64,000 bases of DNA from Halobacteriovorax sp. DA5 (GCF_002903145.1 NZ_PPDJ01000002.1:434001-498000); one strand, 5' to 3'. Shown: positions 27,068-35,914, counted from the first letter of the stretch. Notes: generated by a model not told the origin, from the sequence alone. Numbers and translations are program-made.

Positions 27068-28402
27068 ATGAAGAAGCATATCATTACAAGTTTTGTAGTA
27101 CTCTTTACTCTATTTTTAACGTCATTCGGCGCAGTTGCAGCGGATAGCTTTAACCAAGCCAAAGAAGTTAATATCAATAAAATCGTTGCGGTTAATATTG
27201 AAGAGGCCATCACTCCGGCCACTTTAAATTACCTTCAAAAAGCCTTTCAAAGTATTGAAGGCGAAAGAGAAAGCGCGATCTTAATTAAGATAAACACTCC
27301 CGGCGGATTAGTTAGTGTTACTAAAGAGATCATGCACCTAATTGCAAATAGCGAAAACCTAGTGATTGGATGGGTGGGGCCTAGTTCAGCATCAGCAACA
27401 AGTGCTGGAGCAATTATTGCAAGTAGCATCCCAGTACTCTACATGGCCGATGGAACGCGAATTGGTGCAGCAACTCCAATTTCAGGGACATCAGATATTA
27501 AAGAAGGCGATATGAAAAATAAAATCGTCAATGATCTGGTAGCTCTCGTAAAGTCTCAGGCTTCCGCAACTGGAAAAAATGAAGAAGTATTCACAAAGAT
27601 GATTACTGAGGCCAAGAGCTATACTGAAACAGAAGCACTAAAAGAAAATGTCCACAACGGTATTGTTGATACAATTCAAGGTGTAGGCGGTCTTATCAGC
27701 ACAATTAACAACAAAACTTTTCTTTCACATCATAAACCTTTTAAGGTTGTGATTGCTGATAACTATGTTCTTACGACAATGGAGAAAACACTTGGGCAAA
27801 AACTTTTAAGCTTCTTCGCTTCGCCAGATATGGCCTATATTCTTTTTCTCATTGGAGCGGCACTCATCTACGTAGAGTTCCAAGCTCCAGGTGGATTTAT
27901 TGCAGGAAGTGTAGGGGCCGTGGCCATACTGATAGCAGGAATATCATTTAATATTCTTTCATTAAATACTGGCGCGTTTCTACTTATTATTGCGGCCTTT
28001 GTTCTCTTTATCTTAGAAATATATATTACAAGCTTTGGCCTTCTGACCTTGGCCGGGATAGCCAGTTTGATCTTTGGCTCCATGTTCTTATTTCAAACAG
28101 AGGAATCATATCTACAAATTTCATCAACTGTACTCTTCTCAAGTATTGGTGCGATTCTTGCCTTCATTGGTGTTATTGCCTATGTCTTTTATAAGTCCAG
28201 AAAAAGAATTTTCTCTGAACCAGAAGATCCGTACACAGGAGTTGAGATTACAGTAACAGATATTGATGGTGATAAATTCTTTTCACGCTACAATGGAGAA
28301 TTGTGGCAACTTACGGCCACTGGCGATATGTCAAAGCTAAAAGTTGGTGATAAGGTAGAGGTCATAAAAAAAGACAACCTAAAGTTACAAGTAAAAATAT
28401 AG
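27068..28402 (+). CDS. NfeD-family membrane serine protease (long form)
   Basis: The start is the ATG at 27068, giving a signal-like segment MKKHIITSFVVLFTLF; the frame's earlier ATG at 27035 overlaps the divergent deaminase start. The 444-residue protein has an N-terminal ClpP/SppA-like protease domain (IKINTPGGLVSVTKEIMHLI, GWVGPSSASATSAGAIIASS with the candidate nucleophile Ser, then ATPISG), about five transmembrane segments, and a C-terminal OB-fold (GVEITVTDIDGDKFF). Long NfeD proteins are commonly encoded next to slipins, and one follows here after a 42-residue gene. It probably helps membrane quality control. Confidence 0.9.
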   Translation: MKKHIITSFVVLFTLFLTSFGAVAADSFNQAKEVNINKIVAVNIEEAITPATLNYLQKAFQSIEGERESAILIKINTPGGLVSVTKEIMHLIANSENLVIGWVGPSSASATSAGAIIASSIPVLYMADGTRIGAATPISGTSDIKEGDMKNKIVNDLVALVKSQASATGKNEEVFTKMITEAKSYTETEALKENVHNGIVDTIQGVGGLISTINNKTFLSHHKPFKVVIADNYVLTTMEKTLGQKLLSFFASPDMAYILFLIGAALIYVEFQAPGGFIAGSVGAVAILIAGISFNILSLNTGAFLLIIAAFVLFILEIYITSFGLLTLAGIASLIFGSMFLFQTEESYLQISSTVLFSSIGAILAFIGVIAYVFYKSRKRIFSEPEDPYTGVEITVTDIDGDKFFSRYNGELWQLTATGDMSKLKVGDKVEVIKKDNLKLQVKI

Positions 28403-28411
28403 AGGTATAAA

Positions 28412-28540
28412 ATGAGTCAAAGAAAATCTTTTCGCCAATTAATGAGTTTAATCTTTTCAATGTGTCAGAATGAGCTACCAACTAAGAGCGATATCGACTG
28501 GGTAAGAAGAGAGATTAAAAAATTCTTGTGGCTTAAATAA
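28412..28540 (+). CDS. 42-residue small protein between nfeD and slipin
   Basis: ATG at 28412 follows AGAGGTATAA, 9 bases after the NfeD stop codon. The frame encodes MSQRKSFRQLMSLIFSM followed by a polar middle and an amphipathic basic end (WVRREIKKFLWLK). There is no signal peptide; the N-terminal stretch could lie on the membrane. The ribosome site and tight spacing support translation. No family is recognised. Confidence 0.55.
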   Translation: MSQRKSFRQLMSLIFSMCQNELPTKSDIDWVRREIKKFLWLK

Positions 28541-28713
28541 TTGAAATAAAAGAAGAAAAAACTAAGGGGACGTTGAGGGACGATTGATTTTTGACAAGGA
28601 AGAGAGAGAGTTTATTAAAAATCTCCCCTTAGTTTTCTTAATATAATATTAAACTCTCAGTTTTTTTTAGAGTCAGTTAAATGTAAAGTTTTTGTCAATT
28701 CAACGGAGGATAT
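28541..28713 (+). other. Structured intergenic leader with interlocking inverted repeats
   Basis: A perfect 13-bp inverted repeat (28558-28570 with 28624-28636) overlaps topologically with a 9-bp inverted repeat (28606-28614 with 28650-28658); the second starts inside the loop of the first, as in a pseudoknot. A run of eight T residues follows near 28661. It may be a terminator/attenuator for nfeD or a leader for the slipin gene. Confidence 0.55.
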
Positions 28714-29469
28714 ATGATTAATTTTGCGCCTTACTTACCATTTATAATTCTACTATTAATTTTATTGTTCAACACTGTTAAGGTTCTAAAAGAATACGAA
28801 CGTGGTGTCATCTTCTTTCTAGGACGCTTCACAGCTGTTAGAGGGCCAGGTTTAATACTGCTAATTCCAGGTCTTGAGAAAATGCATAAAGTAGACTTAA
28901 GAACTGTCACAATGGATATTCCATCACAAGACATTATCTCAAAAGATAACGTTACACTTAAAGTTAATGGTGTTGTTTACTTTAGAGTTGAAGATCCAGA
29001 AAAGTCAGTTGTTGCAGTTGAGAACTATCTACTTGCAACAGGACAAATTGCTCAAACAACTCTACGTTCTGTTATTGGTCAATTTGAGCTAGATGAAATT
29101 CTATCTATGCGTGAGCAAATCAATGCACGTCTACAGTCTATTTTAGATGAGCATACAGAGCCATGGGGAATTAAAGTATCAACAGTTGAAGTCAAAGCAA
29201 TTGACCTTCCAATTGAGATGCAAAGAGCGATGGCAAAGCAAGCAGAAGCGGAAAGAGATAAGAGAGCAAAGGTTATTTCAGCTCAAGGTGAATTTGATGC
29301 AGCATTAAAACTAGCAGAAGCTGCAAAGGTACTTAATGAATCACCAAATGCGATTACTCTTCGTTATCTAGATACAATGAAAGAAATTTCAAGCGGAGAT
29401 GGTAAGTCGACAACTTTCTTCCCACTACCTGTGGATTTTTTAACAAATATAATGGGTAAAGGTAACTAA
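28714..29469 (+). CDS. Slipin (SPFH/stomatin-like membrane protein)
   Basis: The 251-residue protein has one N-terminal membrane segment ([17 protein letters not shown]), then the SPFH domain beginning [13 protein letters not shown] and including [21 protein letters not shown] and [16 protein letters not shown], and a helical C-terminal part ([17 protein letters not shown]) that forms oligomers. Slipins cluster with NfeD proteases, which cut them in archaeal examples; the nfeD gene 312 bases upstream agrees. A GGAGGATAT ribosome site precedes the ATG. Codon use suggests good expression. Confidence 0.93.
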   Translation: MINFAPYLPFIILLLILLFNTVKVLKEYERGVIFFLGRFTAVRGPGLILLIPGLEKMHKVDLRTVTMDIPSQDIISKDNVTLKVNGVVYFRVEDPEKSVVAVENYLLATGQIAQTTLRSVIGQFELDEILSMREQINARLQSILDEHTEPWGIKVSTVEVKAIDLPIEMQRAMAKQAEAERDKRAKVISAQGEFDAALKLAEAAKVLNESPNAITLRYLDTMKEISSGDGKSTTFFPLPVDFLTNIMGKGN

Positions 29470-29491
29470 CAAAGTAAGAACAAAGTCATTT

Positions 29492-30037
29492 ATGATTTCA
29501 AAATATTTTAATTTAATTCCATTTGCTGAAAATGATCTTGATCTCGAAGCTTCTGCTGAGATCAAGGTCATTGACGGCCATGTTAACTTTCACTTCACAC
29601 TAAAGGGAGACCTCTCTCCTATTTACATTCACCGTGACAATGGAAAGATGAACCGAGTTATCGGCCTTTGGACACAGACTTGTTTTGAATTCTTTATTCT
29701 CAATAAGACAGATGGTGAATATTTTGAATTTAACTTTGGGAGTGATTCAAGTTGGAATTGCTTTATCTTCAATTCATATCGCTCAGAACTTACCGAGTAT
29801 AATGACATTGAACTTGATAATATTGTCATCAAATCAGAGGATGAACTCTTTACACTAAATTGTCGCTTTGAACTTAAGAAGCTTGGTCACAACTTTGAAG
29901 ATCTTTCTAATCTAAGAGTATCTCCCACATGTGTATTGACGGCCGAAGGTGACAACACTTATTACTACTCAAATAAGCACCCAGATACTTCACCAAACTT
30001 TCACCACCCTGATAGTTTTGAGGATTTGATCTCTTAG
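29492..30037 (+). CDS. DOMON-like domain protein
   Basis: The 181-residue protein lacks a signal peptide and matches the DOMON-like fold once described beside murB genes: LWTQTCFEFFILNKTDGEYFEFNFGSDSSW early on, and YYYSNKHPDTSPNFHHPDSF at the end. These proteins are beta-sandwiches thought to bind sugars or haem; no enzyme activity is known. No murB gene is nearby. It is 22 bases after the slipin gene and overlaps the convergent gene by 4 bases. Confidence 0.75.
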   Translation: MISKYFNLIPFAENDLDLEASAEIKVIDGHVNFHFTLKGDLSPIYIHRDNGKMNRVIGLWTQTCFEFFILNKTDGEYFEFNFGSDSSWNCFIFNSYRSELTEYNDIELDNIVIKSEDELFTLNCRFELKKLGHNFEDLSNLRVSPTCVLTAEGDNTYYYSNKHPDTSPNFHHPDSFEDLIS

Positions 30038-31269
30038 TACTCGCTTAAATCGTCTTTTTCTTCTTTAACTTCGATATTCTTTAGAATGTAATCGAGCTTA
30101 GCATCGTCATCTTTAAAGTCGACTTCGCCAGATATTTGATAATCAGCAAGATCCCTCTCTTGCTTCTTTCTCTCTTTCTTCGTCTCTATTTCAATTTTTG
30201 CCTTGAGATCATCTTTTAAAACTTCATCACGATTTGAAAATGTTTTTCCAAACTTCTTCTTAGCAAAATCATAAAGACTAAATAGTTGAGCTGTTTTGTA
30301 ATTACCTTTTTCAAGATAATAGATCATTTCACGATAGAAAGCTTCATTTTCAAGCTCATGTGACCAGGCACTATAAAGTAGTGCCATCCCCTTGTATTCA
30401 AACCTCTTTTCATACTTAAGTTTTCTAAACTCATTATACATCGCTAGAGAACTCTCCTCATCACGAGAAAGACTAAGCTTTAAATTCTTAACAAGTTTAT
30501 CAAGGACAACATTATGATCTGGATGATTCTTATTATAGCGAATTGTTTGATGGTACAGACGTCCCTTTTCATAGAAGTAGCTTTTTAGGATACCAGAATT
30601 CTTTGGCCCATCGAAAAATTGCATTATATGGAAAGGACCATTTTGCACAATCTTCTTTGCATCTTTTGAAAAAATTTGATTACGAATCTTATAGATATAA
30701 AGAAAATAACCAAGCTTTGGAAGTGAGTAATTCGAAAGAAGATACTTAATATTTTTATAACTATATAGATTTAATTTTTTTATTTTAATATTAAGGTTTA
30801 AAACATCTAGCCAAACAGCTTGATTTGAAGAAGATTTGATAAATTGAGTAACTACCGGAAGATTAAAAATTGGGTCCATCGGTATAGCGGCCTTAAATTT
30901 TTCAATTTCAAAATCATAAACACTTAACACACGTCTATTCTTGTGATCAACAATATCAAAATACGGTAAAGCACTTAACTTATCGACATTTGGACGTGGA
31001 AATAGCTTAAAGCTTACATCATCAAAAGGAATATCAAATTGAAAGTTTTGAAAGTGTATCGGTTTCCAAAATAAAGTCGCACCTCGAGATTTTTCATAGG
31101 GAGATAGTCCACGATAGAGCCACTCATATCGATTAGTGGCAATAAAGTAGTCCGATTGAATCCCTTCATCTTGGAAGGTATAATAAAATCGGTACGGCAT
31201 CGTAATGACAAGATAAACACTTGATAATACGAGTACAAGAATGGTCATTAGGAAGATAAGCTTCTTCAT
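30034..31269 (-). CDS. Membrane-anchored protein of unknown function
   Basis: The 411-residue protein starts with a single hydrophobic segment (LIFLMTILVLVLSSVYLVI) that may anchor the rest outside the inner membrane. The body is rich in aromatic and basic residues (YRFYYTFQDEG, NLYSYKNIKYLL) without a recognised fold. The last 70 residues are highly charged and helical (KIEIETKKERKKQERDLADY) and end in an acidic tail. No ribosome site is seen before the ATG; ACCGATAA lies 8 bases upstream on its strand. No family is recognised. Confidence 0.75.
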   Translation of the reverse strand: MKKLIFLMTILVLVLSSVYLVITMPYRFYYTFQDEGIQSDYFIATNRYEWLYRGLSPYEKSRGATLFWKPIHFQNFQFDIPFDDVSFKLFPRPNVDKLSALPYFDIVDHKNRRVLSVYDFEIEKFKAAIPMDPIFNLPVVTQFIKSSSNQAVWLDVLNLNIKIKKLNLYSYKNIKYLLSNYSLPKLGYFLYIYKIRNQIFSKDAKKIVQNGPFHIMQFFDGPKNSGILKSYFYEKGRLYHQTIRYNKNHPDHNVVLDKLVKNLKLSLSRDEESSLAMYNEFRKLKYEKRFEYKGMALLYSAWSHELENEAFYREMIYYLEKGNYKTAQLFSLYDFAKKKFGKTFSNRDEVLKDDLKAKIEIETKKERKKQERDLADYQISGEVDFKDDDAKLDYILKNIEVKEEKDDLSEY

Positions 31270-31313
31270 TATGAGATTTATCGGTTAATTGACCATTAAA
31301 CTACATGAAAAAA

Positions 31314-31340
31314 TTAATATTTTTTCAAAATTACCGATAA
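31314..31340 (+). promoter_or_regulatory. Possible sigma-28-like promoter for the lipoprotein gene
   Basis: TTAA (31314-31317), 15 bases and ACCGATAA (31333-31340) lie 27 bases before the ATG at 31367. The -10 box matches GCCGATAA in 7 of 8 bases, but the -35 element is one base off. Confidence 0.35.
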
Positions 31341-31366
31341 GTTAGGTGATTAATTCGGAGAATTGA

Positions 31367-32032
31367 ATGAAAAAACTAATTTTTATCACAGCAATCATGG
31401 CCCTTACTTCTTGTGTAGCACCAAGAGAGACACGCTCAATCTATGATACGAATAGCTCTGGTTCAGGCTCTAGTGTTGGATCAGGAGGAGGCTCTTCAGT
31501 CATTGATATTGATGATTCAGGAAGTTCAACTTCAAATGGTTCAAATGCAAATATTCCAAGTGCAATTGCTCACTGTAGCTGGTCTCTTGATGGTCAGACA
31601 GGATTTGCAAATACTTCAAATAGTCACCTTGGACCAAATACAATTTGTCAGTCTCGCACTAACGAAACTCAAATCTATGTCCAACTAAAAAACCCTGATA
31701 CAAATTCTAGAGTTTGTGTCATACCAACTTCAGAGGCCTCAGGAAATTCAATTTATCTTGGTTCTGCCCAATGTAAGTACATTAATAGCTCTGGGACAAT
31801 TTCATTATTTAACTTAACTAAGAATCGTGATTACGGACGCTATCAACAATTTAGAATCAACGGTGTAATGGTCATGAAGGAGAAAAGCTATGAATTCCCT
31901 TCTCCATTTAATCGTGAGCTAATCTCTTACGATGCCTACTTCATGTGTTCAATCAATGTTGATCTATACAACGATAGAACATATTGTGACGCCTTTAAAT
32001 CTAAGGGCGAATACTTCTACAAATCATTCTAA
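31367..32032 (+). CDS. Lipoprotein with Ser/Gly-rich linker, unknown
   Basis: The 221-residue product has a lipoprotein signal (MKKLIFITAIMALTSC, lipobox LTSC with Cys16). A flexible linker follows (SSGSGSSVGSGGGSS), then a compact domain of about 150 residues with six Cys, likely disulfide-bonded (AHCSWSL, NTICQS, SRVCVI, AQCKYI, FMCSIN, TYCDAF). The even Cys count suits a periplasmic or surface location. CGGAGAATTG precedes the ATG. No family is recognised. Confidence 0.85.
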   Translation: MKKLIFITAIMALTSCVAPRETRSIYDTNSSGSGSSVGSGGGSSVIDIDDSGSSTSNGSNANIPSAIAHCSWSLDGQTGFANTSNSHLGPNTICQSRTNETQIYVQLKNPDTNSRVCVIPTSEASGNSIYLGSAQCKYINSSGTISLFNLTKNRDYGRYQQFRINGVMVMKEKSYEFPSPFNRELISYDAYFMCSINVDLYNDRTYCDAFKSKGEYFYKSF

Positions 32033-32046
32033 AAAAAATAATTTAA

Positions 32047-32916
32047 TTAATGGGCAAGCTTATTTCCATCAACGAGCTTGCCTGTTTTATATGAATTCGA
32101 CAAATCCCCATCAATCGTTGGAAATGAAATAATTGGAACAATCAAGCTTTGCTCTTCTTTTTCTATTTTTGTACAAAGTGCAATATAGAAGAAGCTAACA
32201 CCACTTTTTTCGAAGGCCTTAAAGTATGCAAAGGCCTCTTCATCATCTTCGTCTTTGAAAACGTAAAGCTCATCGTAAGACTCAATTGTAGGCTTTAAAT
32301 AGTCCATATAAAGAGTGAAATCTTCAAATGGTATATCGAACTCTTTTCGATGAATCATCATCTCAGCGAGTAATTTAGACTTTTTAAGTTCAATATGCTC
32401 AAAATCTTCTGGGTCTAAAATTGAATTACTCTCTATTTCACGGTGGTAATCTTCAAGTGATTCAACCTCTTCTCCAACTTGAAAGTCTTGCACAAAATAA
32501 TCATTGGCAGTTGCCGTTAATGCCAACACGAATGAAGGCGTATGATCAAAAACAAAGCAAATGGCCATTAAATGGATATCTTCACCTTTATGATTAACTT
32601 TAGAAATAAAAGTAAAAATTTCTTCTTTAAGATCATTTTCTAAGCGCCATATCTCATCAGGTTTATGTAGCACACGATCAACAAAAGCAGGATTTTCAAG
32701 GGCCTCTAAAGCAGCCTCATCAACGATATTAAGATCTTTTCTCTTCTTTTCAATCTTACCTGTGAAGTAGTCAATTAGCGGTGAATAAAATTTTTCTATA
32801 CATGCTTCACTACAAAAGCTTAGATTAGAGCCATCTTCAACAAAGAGTAAATCTTCGATAGATGGAACAACTTTTTTACAATTCTTGCAGTAGTAAATAT
32901 TATCTGAAATTAACAA
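32047..32916 (-). CDS. Protein with N-terminal treble-clef-like zinc finger, unknown
   Basis: The 289-residue cytoplasmic protein begins with a probable zinc site: YYCKNCKKV, then FCSEACIEKFY about 27 residues later, the Cys-x2-Cys...Cys-x3-Cys spacing of MYM/TRASH-type fingers. The rest is acidic (over 60 Asp/Glu) and mixed alpha/beta without a recognised domain. It follows a barrel-protein gene by 15 bases on the same strand. The zinc-finger reading is from spacing only. Confidence 0.78.
   Translation of the reverse strand: MLISDNIYYCKNCKKVVPSIEDLLFVEDGSNLSFCSEACIEKFYSPLIDYFTGKIEKKRKDLNIVDEAALEALENPAFVDRVLHKPDEIWRLENDLKEEIFTFISKVNHKGEDIHLMAICFVFDHTPSFVLALTATANDYFVQDFQVGEEVESLEDYHREIESNSILDPEDFEHIELKKSKLLAEMMIHRKEFDIPFEDFTLYMDYLKPTIESYDELYVFKDEDDEEAFAYFKAFEKSGVSFFYIALCTKIEKEEQSLIVPIISFPTIDGDLSNSYKTGKLVDGNKLAH
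32053..32088 (+). terminator. Hairpin terminator for the lipoprotein gene, inside the convergent gene
   Basis: GGCAAGCT (32053-32060) and AGCTTGCC (32075-32082) form an 8-bp stem followed by TGTTTT. It lies within the last codons of the minus-strand gene. Confidence 0.5.
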
Positions 32917-32931
32917 TGAAGTATCCTATTT

Positions 32932-33855
32932 TTAAATTGATAAATTAAGCCCAGCAAATAGCGTATTCCCGTACAATACAGGAAGATCCCAAAGTTTAGT
33001 CGTTTCATTTAAAACAGAAGTATCTGGACGACTCACCTGAAAACCTGCTCCCATATTTAAACGAACAGAACGTGACATACGAAGAAACATTTGAGGCATT
33101 AAGTATGAATATTTTAAGTCAGAATTTAGAGAATTAGCAGTAAAGAAATCACTTGAAGAGACCTTTACTTCCCCATAAGTCAAAAGGAATTGAATTTCAT
33201 GTGAAACCATAATTCCAAGGTTGGCCTTAATATGTGAGATGTCACCAACGGCCATTTCTTCGTCATTATCAAGAGTGTCTGCAAAAACTCTTTCATAATC
33301 AACACCAAGCGCAACGGCACCAAAGCGTTTTTCTGTAGAGACTCCTAAAAGACGATCATTTCTTTGTGTCGAAAATTCACTATCACCTTTAAATCTCATC
33401 CCTAGGTATGTATCGATAATGAGCTTATTATAATCATTACCAATTTCAAGCCAATTGAAGCCAAGCTTAACACCTGAGTTGGCCTGTTCAAATTCAGAAG
33501 TTTCTAAAGACTGAGCTCCACTAGCAGATAAGTCGATAAAGATACCGTGAGCAAATCCCATCTTTAAATTAAAATTTACAAAATTTATATTTTCATCAGT
33601 AATGAATGATTTATTTGCAACATAGCCTAGTGAGAAATCATAATACTCTGGTAAAAAGGCCCAAAAATCAGAGCTAGAGCTAGATGTTTGTGCACGAGAA
33701 ACACTTCTTTCACTTCTAGCAGGAGCACTAGGTCTTGTTGTCACAGGATTATAAGAGCCACCATTACTAGATGATGACTTTGGTGAATAGTCCACCAATG
33801 CGAGAGCAGAAAAGTTGAATAAAATTGCCAGGGTTGCAGCTGTTAAGATATTCAT
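32932..33855 (-). CDS. Outer-membrane barrel-like protein, unknown
   Basis: I prefer the ATG at 33853-33855, 9 bases after AAGGA, over the one at 33864, which sits directly on that site. The signal peptide is followed by a Ser/Pro-rich linker (SPKSSSSNGGSYNPVTTRPS) and about 240 residues of alternating strands (FSLGYVANKSFI, NFNLKMGFAHGIFIDLSASG) ending in LFAGLNLSI. This is the pattern of a mid-size beta-barrel. It is co-transcribed with the zinc-finger gene. Transport or structural function is unknown. Confidence 0.78.
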   Translation of the reverse strand: MNILTAATLAILFNFSALALVDYSPKSSSSNGGSYNPVTTRPSAPARSERSVSRAQTSSSSSDFWAFLPEYYDFSLGYVANKSFITDENINFVNFNLKMGFAHGIFIDLSASGAQSLETSEFEQANSGVKLGFNWLEIGNDYNKLIIDTYLGMRFKGDSEFSTQRNDRLLGVSTEKRFGAVALGVDYERVFADTLDNDEEMAVGDISHIKANLGIMVSHEIQFLLTYGEVKVSSSDFFTANSLNSDLKYSYLMPQMFLRMSRSVRLNMGAGFQVSRPDTSVLNETTKLWDLPVLYGNTLFAGLNLSI

Positions 33856-34039
33856 CAAAAACATTCCTTGTTCATTGAAAATTTAACGCCTTCTTAGCGT
33901 CTACTTAATTGTATCTTTATATTTTCTTAATTTCAATGCGTGCATAACCTACCGCAAGCATCAAGTACTTTAAAAATAACAGTAACTTGCCCGAGCGCGT
34001 TCATAAATTAACCTGAAAATACGTATAGCATCAAAGGAA

Positions 34040-34438
34040 ATGTATGCCGTCTGCCAAATAGTCTCTAAAATTTATAAAATAACTCTAGAGATTTTCACGA
34101 AAAATTTCAAAGCGAAATTCAGGAGGAATGAGTTGATCGAGTTAGGATTTTTAAAACGCTATGATTCAATTAAGAGATTAATCGACTTTGGTGCAAATGG
34201 ATATTTCCCATTATTTGAAGATATTGCAATGGGAAGTGATTTCGAAGAGATTCGAATGACAAAAGCTCAACGCCTTAAAGCAAAGTCCCTGCTTAAGAAA
34301 ATTTCATCACATAATAACCTAGAAAAACAACGCGTTCTCTTTTCAACATTTGATGAGATTGACCAATACATCGTCGCTCGTGCATTAGTTGAAATGGTAG
34401 AAGGAAAGATCTTAGATGCTAACCCACAGCTTCAATAA
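34040..34438 (+). CDS. Small cytoplasmic protein, unknown; start uncertain
   Basis: The open frame from ATG 34040 encodes 132 residues. A stronger ribosome site, AGGAGGA at 34121-34127, precedes a TTG at 34133 that would give a 101-residue product beginning (M)IELGFLKRYDSIKRLIDFGANG; this may be the true start. The protein is helical and charged, with RLKAKSLLKKISSHNNLEKQ and IVARALVEMVEGKIL. It overlaps the next gene by 23 bases, and that gene overlaps a third, so the three are translated together. No family is recognised. Confidence 0.6.
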   Translation: MYAVCQIVSKIYKITLEIFTKNFKAKFRRNELIELGFLKRYDSIKRLIDFGANGYFPLFEDIAMGSDFEEIRMTKAQRLKAKSLLKKISSHNNLEKQRVLFSTFDEIDQYIVARALVEMVEGKILDANPQLQ

Positions 34439-34742
34439 GCTATTAATCGTTGCAACAATCGCTCTAAGCGCTAATGCAGAATACCGAGTCTATCAGTACA
34501 TGGTCTCTTCACGTCTAAATCCGAGAGGGCCAGCGAGTGTGATCATTACTTCAACACTTGATCCAAATTCATATGTAAAGTACCACGGAGGCAATCGCTC
34601 TATTCGCGTCAACCTCCTTAACACTTGGATGTGTAAAGGTCATACTGGTGGCGATCCAGTTTGTGCAGCACCGCTTGCCAAGCTAATGGATGTAACAAAT
34701 CCAGAAGAAGCACAAGAGCAAGGAAATAACGGCGCACTATGA
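34416..34742 (+). CDS. Small secreted protein, unknown
   Basis: The 108-residue product begins MLTHSFNKLLIVATIALSANA, a Sec signal with a likely cut after ANA. The mature 87 residues contain SSRLNPRGPASVIITSTLDP, a basic middle and WMCKGHTGGDPVCAAP with two Cys that could pair. The gene overlaps its upstream neighbour and shares ATGA with the downstream one, so an exported protein is translationally coupled to two apparently cytoplasmic ones. Function is unknown. Confidence 0.75.
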   Translation: MLTHSFNKLLIVATIALSANAEYRVYQYMVSSRLNPRGPASVIITSTLDPNSYVKYHGGNRSIRVNLLNTWMCKGHTGGDPVCAAPLAKLMDVTNPEEAQEQGNNGAL

Positions 34743-35914
34743 GAATTGAAGATAGCAACCAATTTAGTAAGCAGAACTTAAAGCTTAAAAATGAGCGCGA
34801 ACGCCTTATTAAGGATAAAAAACAAGAAATTGAATCAATCCGTAAAAACTATAATCAGATGGCAAGTGATCAAAGGATTATCGGAGAAGAAAAACTAGAT
34901 TCAGTACGTGATCAAAACCAAGTAGCTATCATCGAATCACTCAATCATAAAGAGGCCAGGCTTAATGAAATAAAAAATAGTCTTGAAAAAACTGGTCAAC
35001 AATTTGCAAAGCAAGAAAAGCATACAAAACTTCAAACAGATGCCAATATTGCTGCCATTAGAGACAACTATCAGCAACAATTAGAATATGTCCATCAAAG
35101 AGGTCGTGACGATCTTGAGGATACATCAAATACTGTCAACGAATTGGCCCAAAAGGTTAAGTACGACAATGAAGAGTTCATTATTGACGAGACAGCAAAG
35201 GCCAAGAATCTCGCCAATGAAATTTCCGTTAGAAATGATGGCTTTATTCAACGAATTAATAAACAATTCGATCAACGTGTTGATAAATTATCAAAAGAAA
35301 ATTCGACAACCGTTAAAGACCTTGAAAGAGAGCAACGCAAAGAGATGTCTAAGCTAAAAAGCGATCACCATTTCAAGCTAACTCAAACAGATGTTTTTCA
35401 ACAAAATGAGCTAAAAAGCCAAAAAGCATTCCACGAGGATACTGTAAAAAGCAGAAAAGATGCCTTCGAAAAAAAGTATGCGGATCTTCAAAAGGAACAC
35501 CAAGGCCTAATGGGGCGCCTTAAAACAAAAATAGATGAAGAGTTAAATGCTCTTAAGAGTTATTATACAAAGGCCAAGGAAACGATCCAAGAAAAAGGCC
35601 AAGATAGCTTTTACAATATTACAAAGCTAGAGCCTAACATTAAAAGTGATCAGAACTTTTACTACTTCTCTATTGAAGTGCCTAAGCACGAAGAAGAAAC
35701 TATTCATATCAATGCTCAAGAGCGTGGCATTACAGTTACACAGAATAGAAAATTCGATCAGCGTGTTGAAGAAAATGGAAACACTTTCAAGTCAAAACGT
35801 TCAGAGAGTTTAGTTAGACAATTTGATGTACCAGAAATTCTCGATGGAACTAAGGTAAGTCGAAATTACGATCTTGAAACTTCGACTCTTACCTATCGTA
35901 TTGCAAAAAGATAA
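34739..35914 (+). CDS. Long coiled-coil protein with C-terminal Hsp20-like domain
   Basis: Residues 1-300 are nearly uninterrupted coiled coil rich in Lys, Glu and Gln (KNERERLIKDKKQEIESIRK). The last 90 residues switch to beta: FYYFSIEVPKHEEETIHINA, ITVTQNRKF, an SLVRQFDVPEILDGTKVSRNY segment and LTYRIAKR. This order of strands resembles the alpha-crystallin domain of small heat-shock proteins, where EVPG..., R.F.LP and A.Y..GVLTI occur. I am fairly sure of the coiled coil and moderately sure of the Hsp20 likeness. There is no signal peptide. It is the third gene of an overlapping trio. Confidence 0.8.
   Translation: MRIEDSNQFSKQNLKLKNERERLIKDKKQEIESIRKNYNQMASDQRIIGEEKLDSVRDQNQVAIIESLNHKEARLNEIKNSLEKTGQQFAKQEKHTKLQTDANIAAIRDNYQQQLEYVHQRGRDDLEDTSNTVNELAQKVKYDNEEFIIDETAKAKNLANEISVRNDGFIQRINKQFDQRVDKLSKENSTTVKDLEREQRKEMSKLKSDHHFKLTQTDVFQQNELKSQKAFHEDTVKSRKDAFEKKYADLQKEHQGLMGRLKTKIDEELNALKSYYTKAKETIQEKGQDSFYNITKLEPNIKSDQNFYYFSIEVPKHEEETIHINAQERGITVTQNRKFDQRVEENGNTFKSKRSESLVRQFDVPEILDGTKVSRNYDLETSTLTYRIAKR

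Noticed and set aside
27037..27222. Longer N-terminus for the guanine deaminase-like protein with a hydrophobic stretch
   Set aside because: It lies antisense within the NfeD gene start, and AAAGGAG is perfectly placed for the ATG at 27036.
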